Below, piece after piece: positions 46,349 to 55,075 of a stretch of DNA of 64,000 nucleotides (positions are counted from its first letter, which is position 1; each line of letters opens with the position of its first letter). The notes below the pieces were generated by a model that saw only the letters and a program-made list of their open reading frames with translations, did not search any database and was not told the DNA's origin. The position numbers and the translations under genes are program-made. Origin of the DNA: Paracoccaceae bacterium (lineage in GTDB: Bacteria; Pseudomonadota; Alphaproteobacteria; Rhodobacterales; Rhodobacteraceae); assembly GCA_024742705.1 (NCBI GenBank), contig JANSXZ010000004.1, forward strand, positions 149,535-213,534. Reading direction: 5' to 3'.

Positions 46349-47215
46349 TCAGCCGGTGTCGCGCGCGGGGCCGGGGAACGGCCCCAGGCAGCTGGCGCGG
46401 TGCGAGACCTGAAAAACGTGGTTATAGAGTTGCGCGACCCATTGTTTGCCTTCCATCGTCTGTTCCAGGTGGCGCAGCGCCGGGCCGATTACCGGCTGCA
46501 CCTGTGACCAGAAGAAGTTCGGAAACTGCTCCATCAGGTCCATCGGGGTGTCATATCCCAGCTTCTGGGCCATGCCGCCTTCGACGAATTCGTGAAACAG
46601 GCCGTTGATCTTGCGGTGATAAAAGGGATCGGCCAGTTGCCCGATCAGATCGGCGGCCCGGACCAGCGCCGGCTCGCCCTCTGTATCGGCATAGGCCGGA
46701 TCGTCGGGCACCGGGAAACGGGTGTATTCGATGGCCGCCGCGATGCGTTCGTGATCGATCACGCTGGTGCTGGTGAACCGCTGGCGCGCATAGATCTTGC
46801 CCCGGTCCACATGGTACGGTGCCAGAAACGCATCCGAAGCGCCCCGTGGCGGGCACAGCGTGTCGCCGCGATCGTTGATCACGACGGCGTTGTCGGTATC
46901 GCCGATGCAGATATCGCGCGAATAGCCGATGTCATGGATCAGAAGCGCCACGATATAGTGCAGCCAGTCTTCCGGCTGGATCGACCGGGTGACCAGCTGT
47001 CCGCGAATGATCTGCTGGCCGACCAGCGTGACCATCATCGTGTGCTCGGCATCATGATAGAGCGCATCTGAATTGCCCAGCCGTTCCAGCGTCAGCCGCG
47101 CACAGCCATTGATGTAAGCAGCATAATCCGCCTTGCGGCCCGAAAAATACTGTAGATAGGTTTCGGCCAGGTGATCGCCGAAGCTTGCGGCAACGACGGC
47201 CGTGGGATTGAACAT
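46349..47215 (-). CDS. HD-domain metal-dependent phosphohydrolase-like protein
   Basis: 288 residues from the ATG at 47215 with AAGGA nine nt upstream. The HD pattern is visible: His in YHDAEHTMMV, the HD doublet in ALLIHDIGYS, and a later Asp in VRAADLIGQLAD. HD proteins hydrolyse phosphodi- or monoesters of nucleotides. The N-terminal DHLAETYLQYF may be a helical cap. Neighbours give no clue to the substrate. It has its own spacing on both sides and probably its own promoter. Confidence 0.75.
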   Translation of the reverse strand: MFNPTAVVAASFGDHLAETYLQYFSGRKADYAAYINGCARLTLERLGNSDALYHDAEHTMMVTLVGQQIIRGQLVTRSIQPEDWLHYIVALLIHDIGYSRDICIGDTDNAVVINDRGDTLCPPRGASDAFLAPYHVDRGKIYARQRFTSTSVIDHERIAAAIEYTRFPVPDDPAYADTEGEPALVRAADLIGQLADPFYHRKINGLFHEFVEGGMAQKLGYDTPMDLMEQFPNFFWSQVQPVIGPALRHLEQTMEGKQWVAQLYNHVFQVSHRASCLGPFPGPARDTG

Positions 47216-47325
47216 CCGCTTTTTTCCTTGACCCCGGACAGGATGCCCCGACTTTAGCATAGCGTGTCGAGCCGGGGAAGCACTGTTGCGCGCGGTGCGG
47301 CGATGGGCAGGGCGCGTCGCCTCTG

Positions 47326-48645
47326 TCAGCGGCCGATCACGATATCCGCGCACAGCCCGCCCAGGGTGCGGCTTTCGCCCAGCCGCAGCACCCCGCCGTG
47401 GGCGCGGGCGACATCCGCGGCAATTGCCAGGCCCAGCCCGACACCGCCGCCCGCGTCCTGGTTGCGCGCCGGATCCAGCCGGGTGAACGGGCGCAGCGCC
47501 TCGCCGCGCCGTTCGGGCGGAATGCCCGGCCCGTCGTCCTCGACCCGCAGGCGCAGCGACTTGTCGGTCAGCGTCACCGAAAGCTCGGCGCGGGTGCCGT
47601 GGCGCACCGCGTTGTTCAGCAGGTTCTCGACCGCCCGCCGGATCGCCAGTGGGCGCAGCATCACCTGCCCCGTGCCGGTCGTTTCGACCAGGTGCGCGGG
47701 TTTTCCGCTGCGCACCGCGTCGGCCACCACCTGGCGCACCAGTGCGACGGGATCGGTGGCCTGCGGTTCGCCTTCGCCGTCGCCACGGGCAAAATCCAGA
47801 AAGCTGTCAACCAGTTGCTGCATTTCGTTCACATCACGCAGCAGCGCCTCGGCCTCGGCGCCCTCCTGCATGGCCAGGCTCAGCTTCATCCGGGTGAGAG
47901 GGGTGCGCAGGTCGTGGCTGACCCCCGAAAGCATCAGCGTGCGCTGTTCCATCGCCCTTTCGATCCGGTTGCGCATGTCCAGAAACGCGTGGCCCGCCGC
48001 GCGCACCTCGATCGCGCCACCCGGCGCATAGGGCAGGTTGCGCCCGCGGCCAAAGGCCTGCGCCGCATGGGCCAGACGGGTAATGGGGCGCAACTGGTTG
48101 CGCAGGTAGACATAGGCGATGATCGTCATCAAGCCGCCGAAAAACACCATGTTCACCAGCAACTGATGCGGGTTCGATGCCGAAACCCGCCGGCGCGAAA
48201 AGTCGATCTCGAGCGGCCCCAGATCGGTGCGCAGAAACAGGGTGACGCGGCGGTTGTCGGGCAAAAGCACGGTCTGCACCCGCGGCACCGCGCGGGTCAT
48301 GTGCCCGATCATCACCCGGCCGGAAAAATCGTACCACCGCACCATATGCGCCGAAGGCACCGCGCCGGGCGCCGCGAAGGCCGCCCCGATGCCCAGCGTC
48401 GGCGCGAATTCGCCGATCCGCGCCAGGGCCGTCGGCTGGTCCGGCGCATCCTGCACAGCCTCCAGAACCAGCCGCATCTCGCGCGCCATCGTCTGCGTCA
48501 TCTGCGCGGTCACGTCCTCGAAATGGCGCTGGATGAAGATCACCGACACCACCAGTTGCAGCACCACCACCGGCAGCACCAGGATCAATGCCGCGCGCCC
48601 GAACAGGCCGCGCGGCACATAACGTTTGAGGAATGCGAACGACAT
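47326..48645 (-). CDS. Sensor histidine kinase (EnvZ-like)
   Basis: 439 residues. Membrane helices at about 17-38 and 163-182 flank a periplasmic domain of about 120 residues. HAMP is at about 183-235, and the HisKA box has the phospho-acceptor His244 in SGVSHDLRTPL. The ATPase domain has the N-box NLLNNAVRHG, G1 DDGPGIP and G2 GVGLGLAIA. It resembles EnvZ/RstB kinases. No response regulator gene is adjacent on either side, so the partner lies elsewhere. Confidence 0.92.
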   Translation of the reverse strand: MSFAFLKRYVPRGLFGRAALILVLPVVVLQLVVSVIFIQRHFEDVTAQMTQTMAREMRLVLEAVQDAPDQPTALARIGEFAPTLGIGAAFAAPGAVPSAHMVRWYDFSGRVMIGHMTRAVPRVQTVLLPDNRRVTLFLRTDLGPLEIDFSRRRVSASNPHQLLVNMVFFGGLMTIIAYVYLRNQLRPITRLAHAAQAFGRGRNLPYAPGGAIEVRAAGHAFLDMRNRIERAMEQRTLMLSGVSHDLRTPLTRMKLSLAMQEGAEAEALLRDVNEMQQLVDSFLDFARGDGEGEPQATDPVALVRQVVADAVRSGKPAHLVETTGTGQVMLRPLAIRRAVENLLNNAVRHGTRAELSVTLTDKSLRLRVEDDGPGIPPERRGEALRPFTRLDPARNQDAGGGVGLGLAIAADVARAHGGVLRLGESRTLGGLCADIVIGR

Positions 48646-48685
48646 GCGCTAAGCCTAGCGGGCAGCCCCGCGCGGAGAAAGAGCG

Positions 48686-49600
48686 ATGATCCAGCCCCCC
48701 GACGATTTCAACCCGCCCGCCGGTGTCGCCGAGGAACTTGAACCCGGATTGCGCCGGATCCTCGCGCCCAATCCTTCGCCTATGACCTATCGCGGCACCA
48801 ACACCTACCTTCTGGGCCGAGGTGACATCGCCGTCATCGATCCCGGGCCGTTGTCCGACGCCCATCTGCACGCCATCCTGTCGGCGCTGGGGCCGGGCCA
48901 GCGGATCAGCCATATCTTCGTCACCCACAGCCATCTGGACCACGCGCCGCTGGCCGCTCCGCTGGCTGCCGCGACCGGCGCGCCGGTGCTGGCCTATGGC
49001 GGGCCGCTGGCCGGGCGCAGCGCGGTGATGGCGAAACTGGCCGGGGCAGGGCTGGCGGGCGGTGGCGAAGGTATCGACCACGCATTCGCCCCGGACCGGG
49101 AGGTGGCGGACGGGGCCGTCATATCGGCGGACGGATGGACATTGGAAGTGCTGCATACGCCGGGCCATCTGGGCAACCACATCGCGCTGGCCTGGAACGA
49201 CATCTGCTTCACCGCCGATCTGGTAATGGGCTGGGCCTCGTCGCTGGTGTCGCCGCCCGACGGCGACCTGACCGATTTCATGGCCTCATGCCGGCGATTG
49301 CGCGACCGCGACTGGCGGGTGTTTCACTGCGGCCACGGCGCCCCGGTGCACGACCCGCACGAACGTCTCGACTGGCTGATCGCGCACCGTCTGGGCCGCG
49401 AGGCTGCGATCCTCGAGAAACTGGCGCAGGCACCGCGCAACGCGCGCGCCCTGGCCGAGGCGATCTACACCGAAACGCCCGTCGCGCTTCTGCCCGCCGC
49501 CGAACGCAACGTCTTCGCCCATCTGATTGATTTGCATGGCAAGTCCGAAGTCCGCGCCCAAGGCGCCCTGGCCAGCGACACGGTTTTCGAACGCACATGA
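48686..49600 (+). CDS. MBL-fold metallo-hydrolase (LACTB2/glyoxalase II-like)
   Basis: 304 residues. The zinc motif is THSHLDHAP (HxHxDH), followed by a later His in HTPGHLGNH and an Asp in CFTADLVMG. The C-terminal helical domain with a winged-helix-like end is typical of the LACTB2 subgroup. It hydrolyses a thioester or phosphoester; the substrate is unknown. It is divergent from the histidine kinase with only 40 nt between starts. Confidence 0.88.
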   Translation: MIQPPDDFNPPAGVAEELEPGLRRILAPNPSPMTYRGTNTYLLGRGDIAVIDPGPLSDAHLHAILSALGPGQRISHIFVTHSHLDHAPLAAPLAAATGAPVLAYGGPLAGRSAVMAKLAGAGLAGGGEGIDHAFAPDREVADGAVISADGWTLEVLHTPGHLGNHIALAWNDICFTADLVMGWASSLVSPPDGDLTDFMASCRRLRDRDWRVFHCGHGAPVHDPHERLDWLIAHRLGREAAILEKLAQAPRNARALAEAIYTETPVALLPAAERNVFAHLIDLHGKSEVRAQGALASDTVFERT

Positions 49601-49681
49601 AAAGCGCCCGGAAAAAGTTGCAAAAACCCGCCATTCAGCACTGGACGCGCCCGTAGCGGATTGCTAATACCCCGCCACCGT

Positions 49682-49756
49682 TCCGGCGTAGCTCAGCGGT
49701 AGAGCAGTTGACTGTTAATCAATTGGTCGTAGGTTCGATCCCTACCGCCGGAGCCA
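49682..49756 (+). tRNA. tRNA-Asn (GTT)
   Basis: 75 nt with a complete cloverleaf: acceptor TCCGGCG pairs with CGCCGGA, the D-arm is GCTC...GAGC, the anticodon loop CTGTTAA gives GTT, and the T-arm is GTAGG TTCGATC CCTAC. CCA is encoded. Its 3' 49 nt are duplicated at 63284-63332, so this gene is the integration site of the island that follows. The element leaves the tRNA intact. Confidence 0.97.
49708..49756 (+). repeat. attL: 49-bp direct repeat, 3' part of tRNA-Asn
   Basis: Identical to 63284-63332. It begins TTGACTGTTAATC in the anticodon stem and ends at the encoded CCA. Flanking bases differ at once on both sides. Confidence 0.95.
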
Positions 49757-49784
49757 ATCAACCACTTGGTTGTAAAGCAAAAAT

Positions 49785-49810
49785 GGCGATCCTCCGGGAT
49801 CGCCTTTTTT
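49785..49810 (+). terminator. Terminator downstream of tRNA-Asn
   Basis: Stem GGCGATCC/GGATCGCC with a short loop is followed by six T residues. It lies just inside the element, so the inserted DNA supplies the terminator for the host tRNA. Confidence 0.88.
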
Positions 49811-49813
49811 CGT

Positions 49814-49834
49814 TTTTGCAACGATTTTGCAACG
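49814..49834 (+). repeat. Integrase arm-type repeats near attL
   Basis: TTTTGCAACG occurs twice in tandem, at 49814-49823 and 49825-49834, in phase with the helix (11 bp). The same motif is paired near attR. Arm-type sites of tyrosine recombinases have this arrangement. Confidence 0.65.
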
Positions 49835-49887
49835 TAGGCGCAGACATCGACTTTCGGTAAGGCATTGCCACGCCTATGTTTCTGATA

Positions 49888-50295
49888 ATGGTCGATCACG
49901 TCACCCCAGAGCGTCGATCCTTCATCATGTCGAAGGTCGGGCAGCAGAACACCAAACCCGAGGTCATACTTCGTCGGGCGCTACACGCGTTGGGATACCG
50001 ATACCGCCTTCACCGTCGCGACCTGCCCGGAACGCCAGACATCGTTTTCCCGGCTCGGCGCAAGGTTATCCTCGTGCATGGGTGCTTCTGGCACGGTCAC
50101 GGTTGCCGCTGGGGGCAATTGCCCAAGTCACGCCCCGAATACTGGCGACCGAAGATTGAAACAAACCGGGAACGTGATAAGAAGACCTTAACCGCACTGC
50201 GCGAGGCTGGCTGGGAACCGCTGGTGGTCTGGCAGTGCGAATTGCGTGATCCAGACACAGCGATCCAGTGCGTCGAGGCCTTCCTTCGGCACTAG
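49888..50295 (+). CDS. vsr: Very short patch repair endonuclease
   Basis: 135 residues from the ATG at 49888; 49876 is an alternative. The start was chosen because family members begin with DHVTPERRS-like sequence. The order is typical: MSKVGQQNTKPE, then the active-site strand GTPDIVF, and the zinc/active-site cluster VHGCFWHGHGC. It nicks next to T:G mismatches that arise when 5-methylcytosine deaminates. It lies 61 nt upstream of a cytosine-5 methyltransferase, its usual partner. Confidence 0.93.
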   Translation: MVDHVTPERRSFIMSKVGQQNTKPEVILRRALHALGYRYRLHRRDLPGTPDIVFPARRKVILVHGCFWHGHGCRWGQLPKSRPEYWRPKIETNRERDKKTLTALREAGWEPLVVWQCELRDPDTAIQCVEAFLRH

Positions 50296-50356
50296 GATTT
50301 GCTGGTCAAATCGCCAAGGCGTCGATATGTTGCGCGAAAACGGCAGGGAGCAAGGC

Positions 50357-51742
50357 ATGGCACGACCGATTGGAGTCGATCTGTTTTCAGGCGCAGGCGG
50401 GATGAGTCTCGGCTTTGAGCAAGCGGGATTCGACGTGGTCGCGGCGGTCGAACTCGATCCGGTCCATGCTGCCGTCCATAAATTCAACTTCCCGCAATGT
50501 GCGGTAATCCCGCGCTCCGTCACCGAAGTGACGGCAGCAGACGTGCGCGAGGCGGCAGGCATTGGCGACCGCACCGTGGACGTAGTTTTCGGCGGAGCGC
50601 CCTGTCAAGGGTTCTCGCTGATCGGGCAACGCGCACTCGACGACCCCCGCAATTCGCTCGTCAAGGACTTCGTGCGGATCGTGAAGGATCTGGACGCAAC
50701 CTACTTCGTCTTCGAGAACGTCAAAGGCCTTACAGTCGGCAGGCATCGGAAATTCCTTTTCGAGTTGATCGAAGAATTCGAGGCGCTGGGATACAACGTG
50801 CAGAAGGATTGGCGCGTGTTGAACGCCGCCGACTATGGAGCGCCGCAAGATCGGCAGCGTTTGATCCTGATGGGCGCAAAGAAAGGGTCGAGCGTCCCTG
50901 AGTATCCCAAGGTCATTCCCAAGCGACCGACCTGTGAGGACGCGCTAGGCGACCTACCCGATGCCGAGACCTTCGAGCGCCTTCGGGTCTCCGACTGGGT
51001 CGAAACAACTGCCTTCGGTATTCCGAGCAAGTATGCCGAACCTTTGCGAGGCATAGGTAACGACGCGTGGGGCTACGGTCATCCCCGCATCTGGGACCAA
51101 AGTCGTCTAACGTCGAGCGCACGAACGGAACACACCGACATTTCTCGGCGGCGTTTCCGTGAAACCGACCAAGGTCGGGTCGAACCCATCTCTCGCTTCT
51201 TCAAGTTGCCAGCCGATGGCGTGTCAAACACGCTGCGCGCGGGCACGGACTCTGCGCGCGGTGCCTTCACCAGCCCGCGACCAATCCACTATGCTCATGC
51301 CCGCTGCATAACCGTGCGCGAGATGGCACGGCTACATGGATTCCCTGACTGGTTCCGTTTCAACGCCACGAAGTGGCACGGGGCGCGGCAGATCGGCAAT
51401 GCCGTTCCGCCGCCCCTAGCGCGCAACGTCGCAACCGCTGTTATCAAGGCTCTAGGCGTGCGCCGCACTAGGCCCACCGAAGCACTTGAATTGGGCGACG
51501 AGAGCCTGCTGACGATGGGCAATACCCAAGCCGCGGCCCACTTTGAGGTCGCAAACCCTATCGGGCGGCGCGACAAGAAAAGCGGCGCGAAGAAACGCAC
51601 GCAGGCCGAGATCGAGTTAGCGGAACGTGAAGCGGCGTACGTTGACGATCTCGATCTCGTCAATGTCAGCGGCGAGGCTGAACTCGACAATCCAGACCGT
51701 GTTGAGGTTGTCGCGCCACAAGCCGAGGCTGCGCACGGCTAG
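50357..51742 (+). CDS. DNA (cytosine-5) methyltransferase
   Basis: 461 residues from the ATG at 50357 with GGGAG six nt upstream; 50327 is an alternative. Motif I is DLFSGAGGMSLGF, the catalytic Cys83 is in APCQGFS, motif VI is FENVKG at 119-124, and motif VIII is QDRQRLI. Target recognition and motif X (GNAVPPPLA) follow. After motif X there is an extra charged tail of about 80 residues. It methylates cytosine in an unknown sequence and protects the element or host. Its last 126 nt overlap, convergently, the end of the nuclease-like gene. Confidence 0.94.
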   Translation: MARPIGVDLFSGAGGMSLGFEQAGFDVVAAVELDPVHAAVHKFNFPQCAVIPRSVTEVTAADVREAAGIGDRTVDVVFGGAPCQGFSLIGQRALDDPRNSLVKDFVRIVKDLDATYFVFENVKGLTVGRHRKFLFELIEEFEALGYNVQKDWRVLNAADYGAPQDRQRLILMGAKKGSSVPEYPKVIPKRPTCEDALGDLPDAETFERLRVSDWVETTAFGIPSKYAEPLRGIGNDAWGYGHPRIWDQSRLTSSARTEHTDISRRRFRETDQGRVEPISRFFKLPADGVSNTLRAGTDSARGAFTSPRPIHYAHARCITVREMARLHGFPDWFRFNATKWHGARQIGNAVPPPLARNVATAVIKALGVRRTRPTEALELGDESLLTMGNTQAAAHFEVANPIGRRDKKSGAKKRTQAEIELAEREAAYVDDLDLVNVSGEAELDNPDRVEVVAPQAEAAHG

Positions 51743-52420
51743 ACCGGGCACAGGAGCCTTTTGGACGCCGTAGGAGTTCAGGTTGAGCGCCTGCGACCAT
51801 GAAAGTTTATCCTGCCCACCTTTGCCCGAGATCGGCACGAGGGTTTCCTGCGTTCCGTCGATACCCGCCTGAACCTCATCAATCTCAATCTGACCATAGG
51901 TAACGCTCGTACGGTGATGCCCTTGGATTGCCATCGCCTGAAAACCGAGAAAGGTACTGATCAGGCCTGCGTTGCGTACACGGGTAAATACCGCCTGCTC
52001 ATCCTGCCCGAGCAGTGCCGAGATGAACTTGGGCGTCTGATCCACAACAGGTTCAATCGCAGGATCAACACCAAGGTTTTCAAAGTCGATAATATTCTTC
52101 CGCCGCGTGCGTCGCAGAGTGTATTTTCCCTTCCCCGCCTGAAGCCAGGTCATCGGGCCAGCCTGCTCGACCTCTGCGGGCAACTCCCGACGAGCATCGT
52201 AGGTGTATTTGATGTCCGGGACGTTCGCGACCTCCTTGTTGATCACGCCGTCTGACACTGCCTTTCGCATCGCGCGGCGCACGGCCTCCTGATCGAACGG
52301 GATGGAGGCAGGCAGAGTCTCTGCCGTAAAATCCTTGGTCAGATCGCGGAACAAGTAGATAGCGATCCGGTCGTACTTCGGCAGCGTCAAGAGTTCGGTA
52401 TTCGAAGTATAGCTCAACAT
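51617..52420 (-). CDS. Putative PD-(D/E)xK restriction endonuclease
   Basis: 267 residues from the ATG at 52420 with GGAGA six nt upstream. The N-terminal half looks like a small helical/winged DNA-binding region (residues 35-110). Near residues 190-215 a strand reads GQIEIDEVQAGIDG followed by VPISGKGGQDKLS. The acidic strand followed by a Lys-containing strand resembles the core of PD-(D/E)xK nucleases, in the form seen in some restriction enzymes with xAKGGKDxL. Encoded tail-to-tail with a methyltransferase, it is the best candidate for the cutting partner. The family is suggested from memory of the motif and is not certain. Confidence 0.6.
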   Translation of the reverse strand: MLSYTSNTELLTLPKYDRIAIYLFRDLTKDFTAETLPASIPFDQEAVRRAMRKAVSDGVINKEVANVPDIKYTYDARRELPAEVEQAGPMTWLQAGKGKYTLRRTRRKNIIDFENLGVDPAIEPVVDQTPKFISALLGQDEQAVFTRVRNAGLISTFLGFQAMAIQGHHRTSVTYGQIEIDEVQAGIDGTQETLVPISGKGGQDKLSWSQALNLNSYGVQKAPVPGLAVRSLGLWRDNLNTVWIVEFSLAADIDEIEIVNVRRFTFR

Positions 52421-52542
52421 GTCGCTCTCCAGTTTAATACTGGATATGCCAGTGGTCAAAACACGAGTCCACCCACGACCGAACTCCCGACAATAAAGTC
52501 TTAGCTACACCCGCAAACCCACCACCTTCGCATAAGGAACAT

Positions 52543-53508
52543 TCACCCTTCAAGAACAGCGAAGTTCGGAAGATATCTGTAGATTCTCGCAAACTTCGTC
52601 ACATCCGATTGAGGAACACCTTGGGTCACTATCGTAGCCACGTCATTCGTCGGAAGTTGGCTCTCCACTTCCCGTATTTCCTTCAGCGTCATGACTGGCA
52701 TTAAGACCTTAATCGTCTCACCAAGACCGGAAAGAAAATCCAAGGTATCAAACCGACACTGGTCAAACTTCTCTTGATGCTGGTTTTCGTGGAATAAGAA
52801 AACGAACGTCGCCATGCTATGGCCATCAGCATAATTAAATTGACAAACCTTCTGGCAAACAAACTTCTGACCTTCATCAGCCTTACCAACATTACGGACT
52901 GCCAAGATTTTTTCAATTTTTGCAGCGACGATCTCATATGACAAACTATTGAAAGGAACACCTTGCAGATCGTCAGTAAATATCTTCGATCCGAAATAAT
53001 CATCAAATCGAGAGCGGAAACGATTTAAAGCAACGTCCGTTTCTTCGCCGTCGTCTAATGTTTCTTTAAGTTCATCTGCTTCTTCAACATTCAGCGTTAT
53101 GGCCAATAAAGAACCAGAAGCCATTTTCGAAATCGCAGTTTCTAGATCAAGTAGCATCGACGTTGAAAGAGCCGAGTCATAGTCCAACCACAAAATGCTA
53201 GGGGTGTCCCACTTAACTTCCTGCAACTTGGCGTTACTTTCTCCAAACAGCATCTCCACCGTTTGAAACGGACGGTTTGCAAGAAACCGCTGATGCGCTC
53301 CGGAACGCTCCATTGACACCATTTTCTTAAGTCCAAGTGAGCGGTGAAAGAGTTTGAAGTCCTCAAACCAAAGTGAGCCGAACCCTATATACTGGTAATC
53401 GCGCACAGGCTGGAAAGGATACAGACAGGAAAGAATTTCCGCCATCATGCGTCTATGAGCGTGTTTCGCGGGGCGAAGCGAGTAATTCACTTTTCGATAA
53501 CTCGACAT
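52543..53508 (-). CDS. Methyltransferase-fold-like protein of the defence cassette
   Basis: 321 residues from the ATG at 53508 with GAGG six nt upstream, one base after the GHKL gene stop. The N-terminus is YRKVNYSLRPAKHAHRRMM. YIGFGSLWFEDF then resembles a SAM-binding motif I, VSMER an acidic strand-2 end, and SILWLDYDSAL a motif IV-like acid. This order suggests a Rossmann methyltransferase fold, but no catalytic motif is clear and it could be a degenerate or nucleotide-sensing version. Low GC content marks it as acquired. The function is unknown; tight coupling to the ATPase suggests a complex. Confidence 0.6.
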   Translation of the reverse strand: MSSYRKVNYSLRPAKHAHRRMMAEILSCLYPFQPVRDYQYIGFGSLWFEDFKLFHRSLGLKKMVSMERSGAHQRFLANRPFQTVEMLFGESNAKLQEVKWDTPSILWLDYDSALSTSMLLDLETAISKMASGSLLAITLNVEEADELKETLDDGEETDVALNRFRSRFDDYFGSKIFTDDLQGVPFNSLSYEIVAAKIEKILAVRNVGKADEGQKFVCQKVCQFNYADGHSMATFVFLFHENQHQEKFDQCRFDTLDFLSGLGETIKVLMPVMTLKEIREVESQLPTNDVATIVTQGVPQSDVTKFARIYRYLPNFAVLEG

Positions 53509-53509
53509 T

Positions 53510-54844
53510 TCAGCCTCGCTGGCGCTCAAGCATAAGGTCAAAAGTTTTCTCACCTACTGCTTTTGCTGATCGAACGTTCAATGCCTTCTTCAAAAACTCG
53601 ACATCTTCATCTGGCCTAGCATAAAGGATATTTGTAAGTGGCGGCGCAGTTTTCACAGACGACCTATCTGGGGCTTTAAAGGCTTGCACGGTATTCAGGT
53701 TATCGACGGAAGTTCTCGGCGATGATTTAAGCACCTTCATCAAAGGGCTTTTTTCTCTGCCGTAGTCTTCGATCTCTCGGTCGAGCTGATTTATGAAGTC
53801 AAGAACATGACGAGCTAGGATAACCATTCGCTCAAAGGCTTTTTGCCAAACGATATTATCTTCATCAATGTCGGTCTTCATTGTGTTCCAAGGAACACGT
53901 GAGGAGTCGTCGCTATCAAAATAAACTATGCCTCGGAATCTAGAAAACTGATTGTGAAAACTTGGCAGGTTGGGTCTATCTGCATTTTCCTCGACATATC
54001 CCCATCCAGTTTCCGGGCGCCTGTCGGCATCTAAGATAACGCGGCCGTTGCAAACTACATACCAACCTGCTTGCTTCGGTATTGGATCGCCAAGTCCCAC
54101 AACTATTCGGACATCGACGGGTACGTCTCCGCCTTCGCTTATCGTTAGCTTCTCCACAACTGGCTTTAGATTAGACGTGGAATACAACTTCAAATCCGAC
54201 GCGTCTACTCGACTTCCATTCACGAATATCTCGAGCCCTTTTGATATGAACTCCCTATGCTTCGACTTGATAGATGAGGTCACCCTGTTTGAAAAAACAC
54301 TGGTCTCAAAAGATGAAGCAGTTCCTTCGCGTAGTTTACTTACTTGGATAAAAGTGCCTACCTCACGATCTTGCAACCTTTCATCCAAAGTCGTCGACCA
54401 TGGAAAGGTCCAATCATTTTCTCTTCCTTCCCAATCGTCAACGTCAACATTGACCGCCCAATGATCCTCTATTGTTTTGGATTCTACTACGAACTCTTTT
54501 CCCATCTTGAAAAGTGCACGTTTCATGCCGACTCCAAACTGGCCGATCGAGTGCTTGGTGGCTTTGAATTCGCGTTCCCTTCCAAATCGAAAAGCGTACT
54601 CGCGGGCGGTTTCCTTGGAAAATCCGCCGCAGTTGTCAACGATGGCAAAACGATCTTTTGAAAAATCCACATTAACTCTTAGGCCTGAAAAATCTTCATT
54701 TTGTCGGATTCGCTTTGCACCGTCGACGCAATTGTCAATTAGGTCCAGCACGGCCTGCTGAAGTGGTATGTCTCGTATCAACATATCGACAAAAAACCCT
54801 TTCGTGGGTGAGGCCGATATTGGTTTTTCATGATGATCGTTCAC
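53510..54844 (-). CDS. GHKL-type ATPase (MORC/MutL/Hsp90-like)
   Basis: 444 residues from a GTG at 54844; no strong SD is seen, and the next in-frame ATG is at residue 21. The Bergerat fold motifs are intact: Asn38 in DLIDNCVDGA, G1 in IVDNCGGF (70-77) and G2 in GQFGVGMKRALF (101-112). A second alpha/beta domain follows (about 200-330) and a helical C-terminus. Proteins of this type next to Dcm and Vsr have been described as MORC-like ATPases of restriction systems. It probably clamps or remodels DNA for the nuclease. It is the first gene of the minus-strand defence operon. Confidence 0.85.
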   Translation of the reverse strand: MNDHHEKPISASPTKGFFVDMLIRDIPLQQAVLDLIDNCVDGAKRIRQNEDFSGLRVNVDFSKDRFAIVDNCGGFSKETAREYAFRFGREREFKATKHSIGQFGVGMKRALFKMGKEFVVESKTIEDHWAVNVDVDDWEGRENDWTFPWSTTLDERLQDREVGTFIQVSKLREGTASSFETSVFSNRVTSSIKSKHREFISKGLEIFVNGSRVDASDLKLYSTSNLKPVVEKLTISEGGDVPVDVRIVVGLGDPIPKQAGWYVVCNGRVILDADRRPETGWGYVEENADRPNLPSFHNQFSRFRGIVYFDSDDSSRVPWNTMKTDIDEDNIVWQKAFERMVILARHVLDFINQLDREIEDYGREKSPLMKVLKSSPRTSVDNLNTVQAFKAPDRSSVKTAPPLTNILYARPDEDVEFLKKALNVRSAKAVGEKTFDLMLERQRG

Positions 54845-55075
54845 TGAAATTACTCTTCGTTTCTGCTGACACCAGTCAGTCAGCCAAAATCGTTCGTGTC
54901 AACGGCTAGTTGTTTTGAACTTGATACCCCGCGACCGAACGTAGGGGCATCCCAAATTTGGTATCGACGAACGCAAGTAGTTTCGAGTAGTGCAGATTTT
55001 CGGTGTGCTCTGTCTAGGTGCGCTGTGGATAGTCTGCGATCAAGGCTGGACGAACAGGATCGACGACAGCGCGGG

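Noticed and set aside
49693..49899. 68-codon minus frame over tRNA-Asn
   Set aside because: It is antisense to the tRNA and its terminator; no coding evidence.
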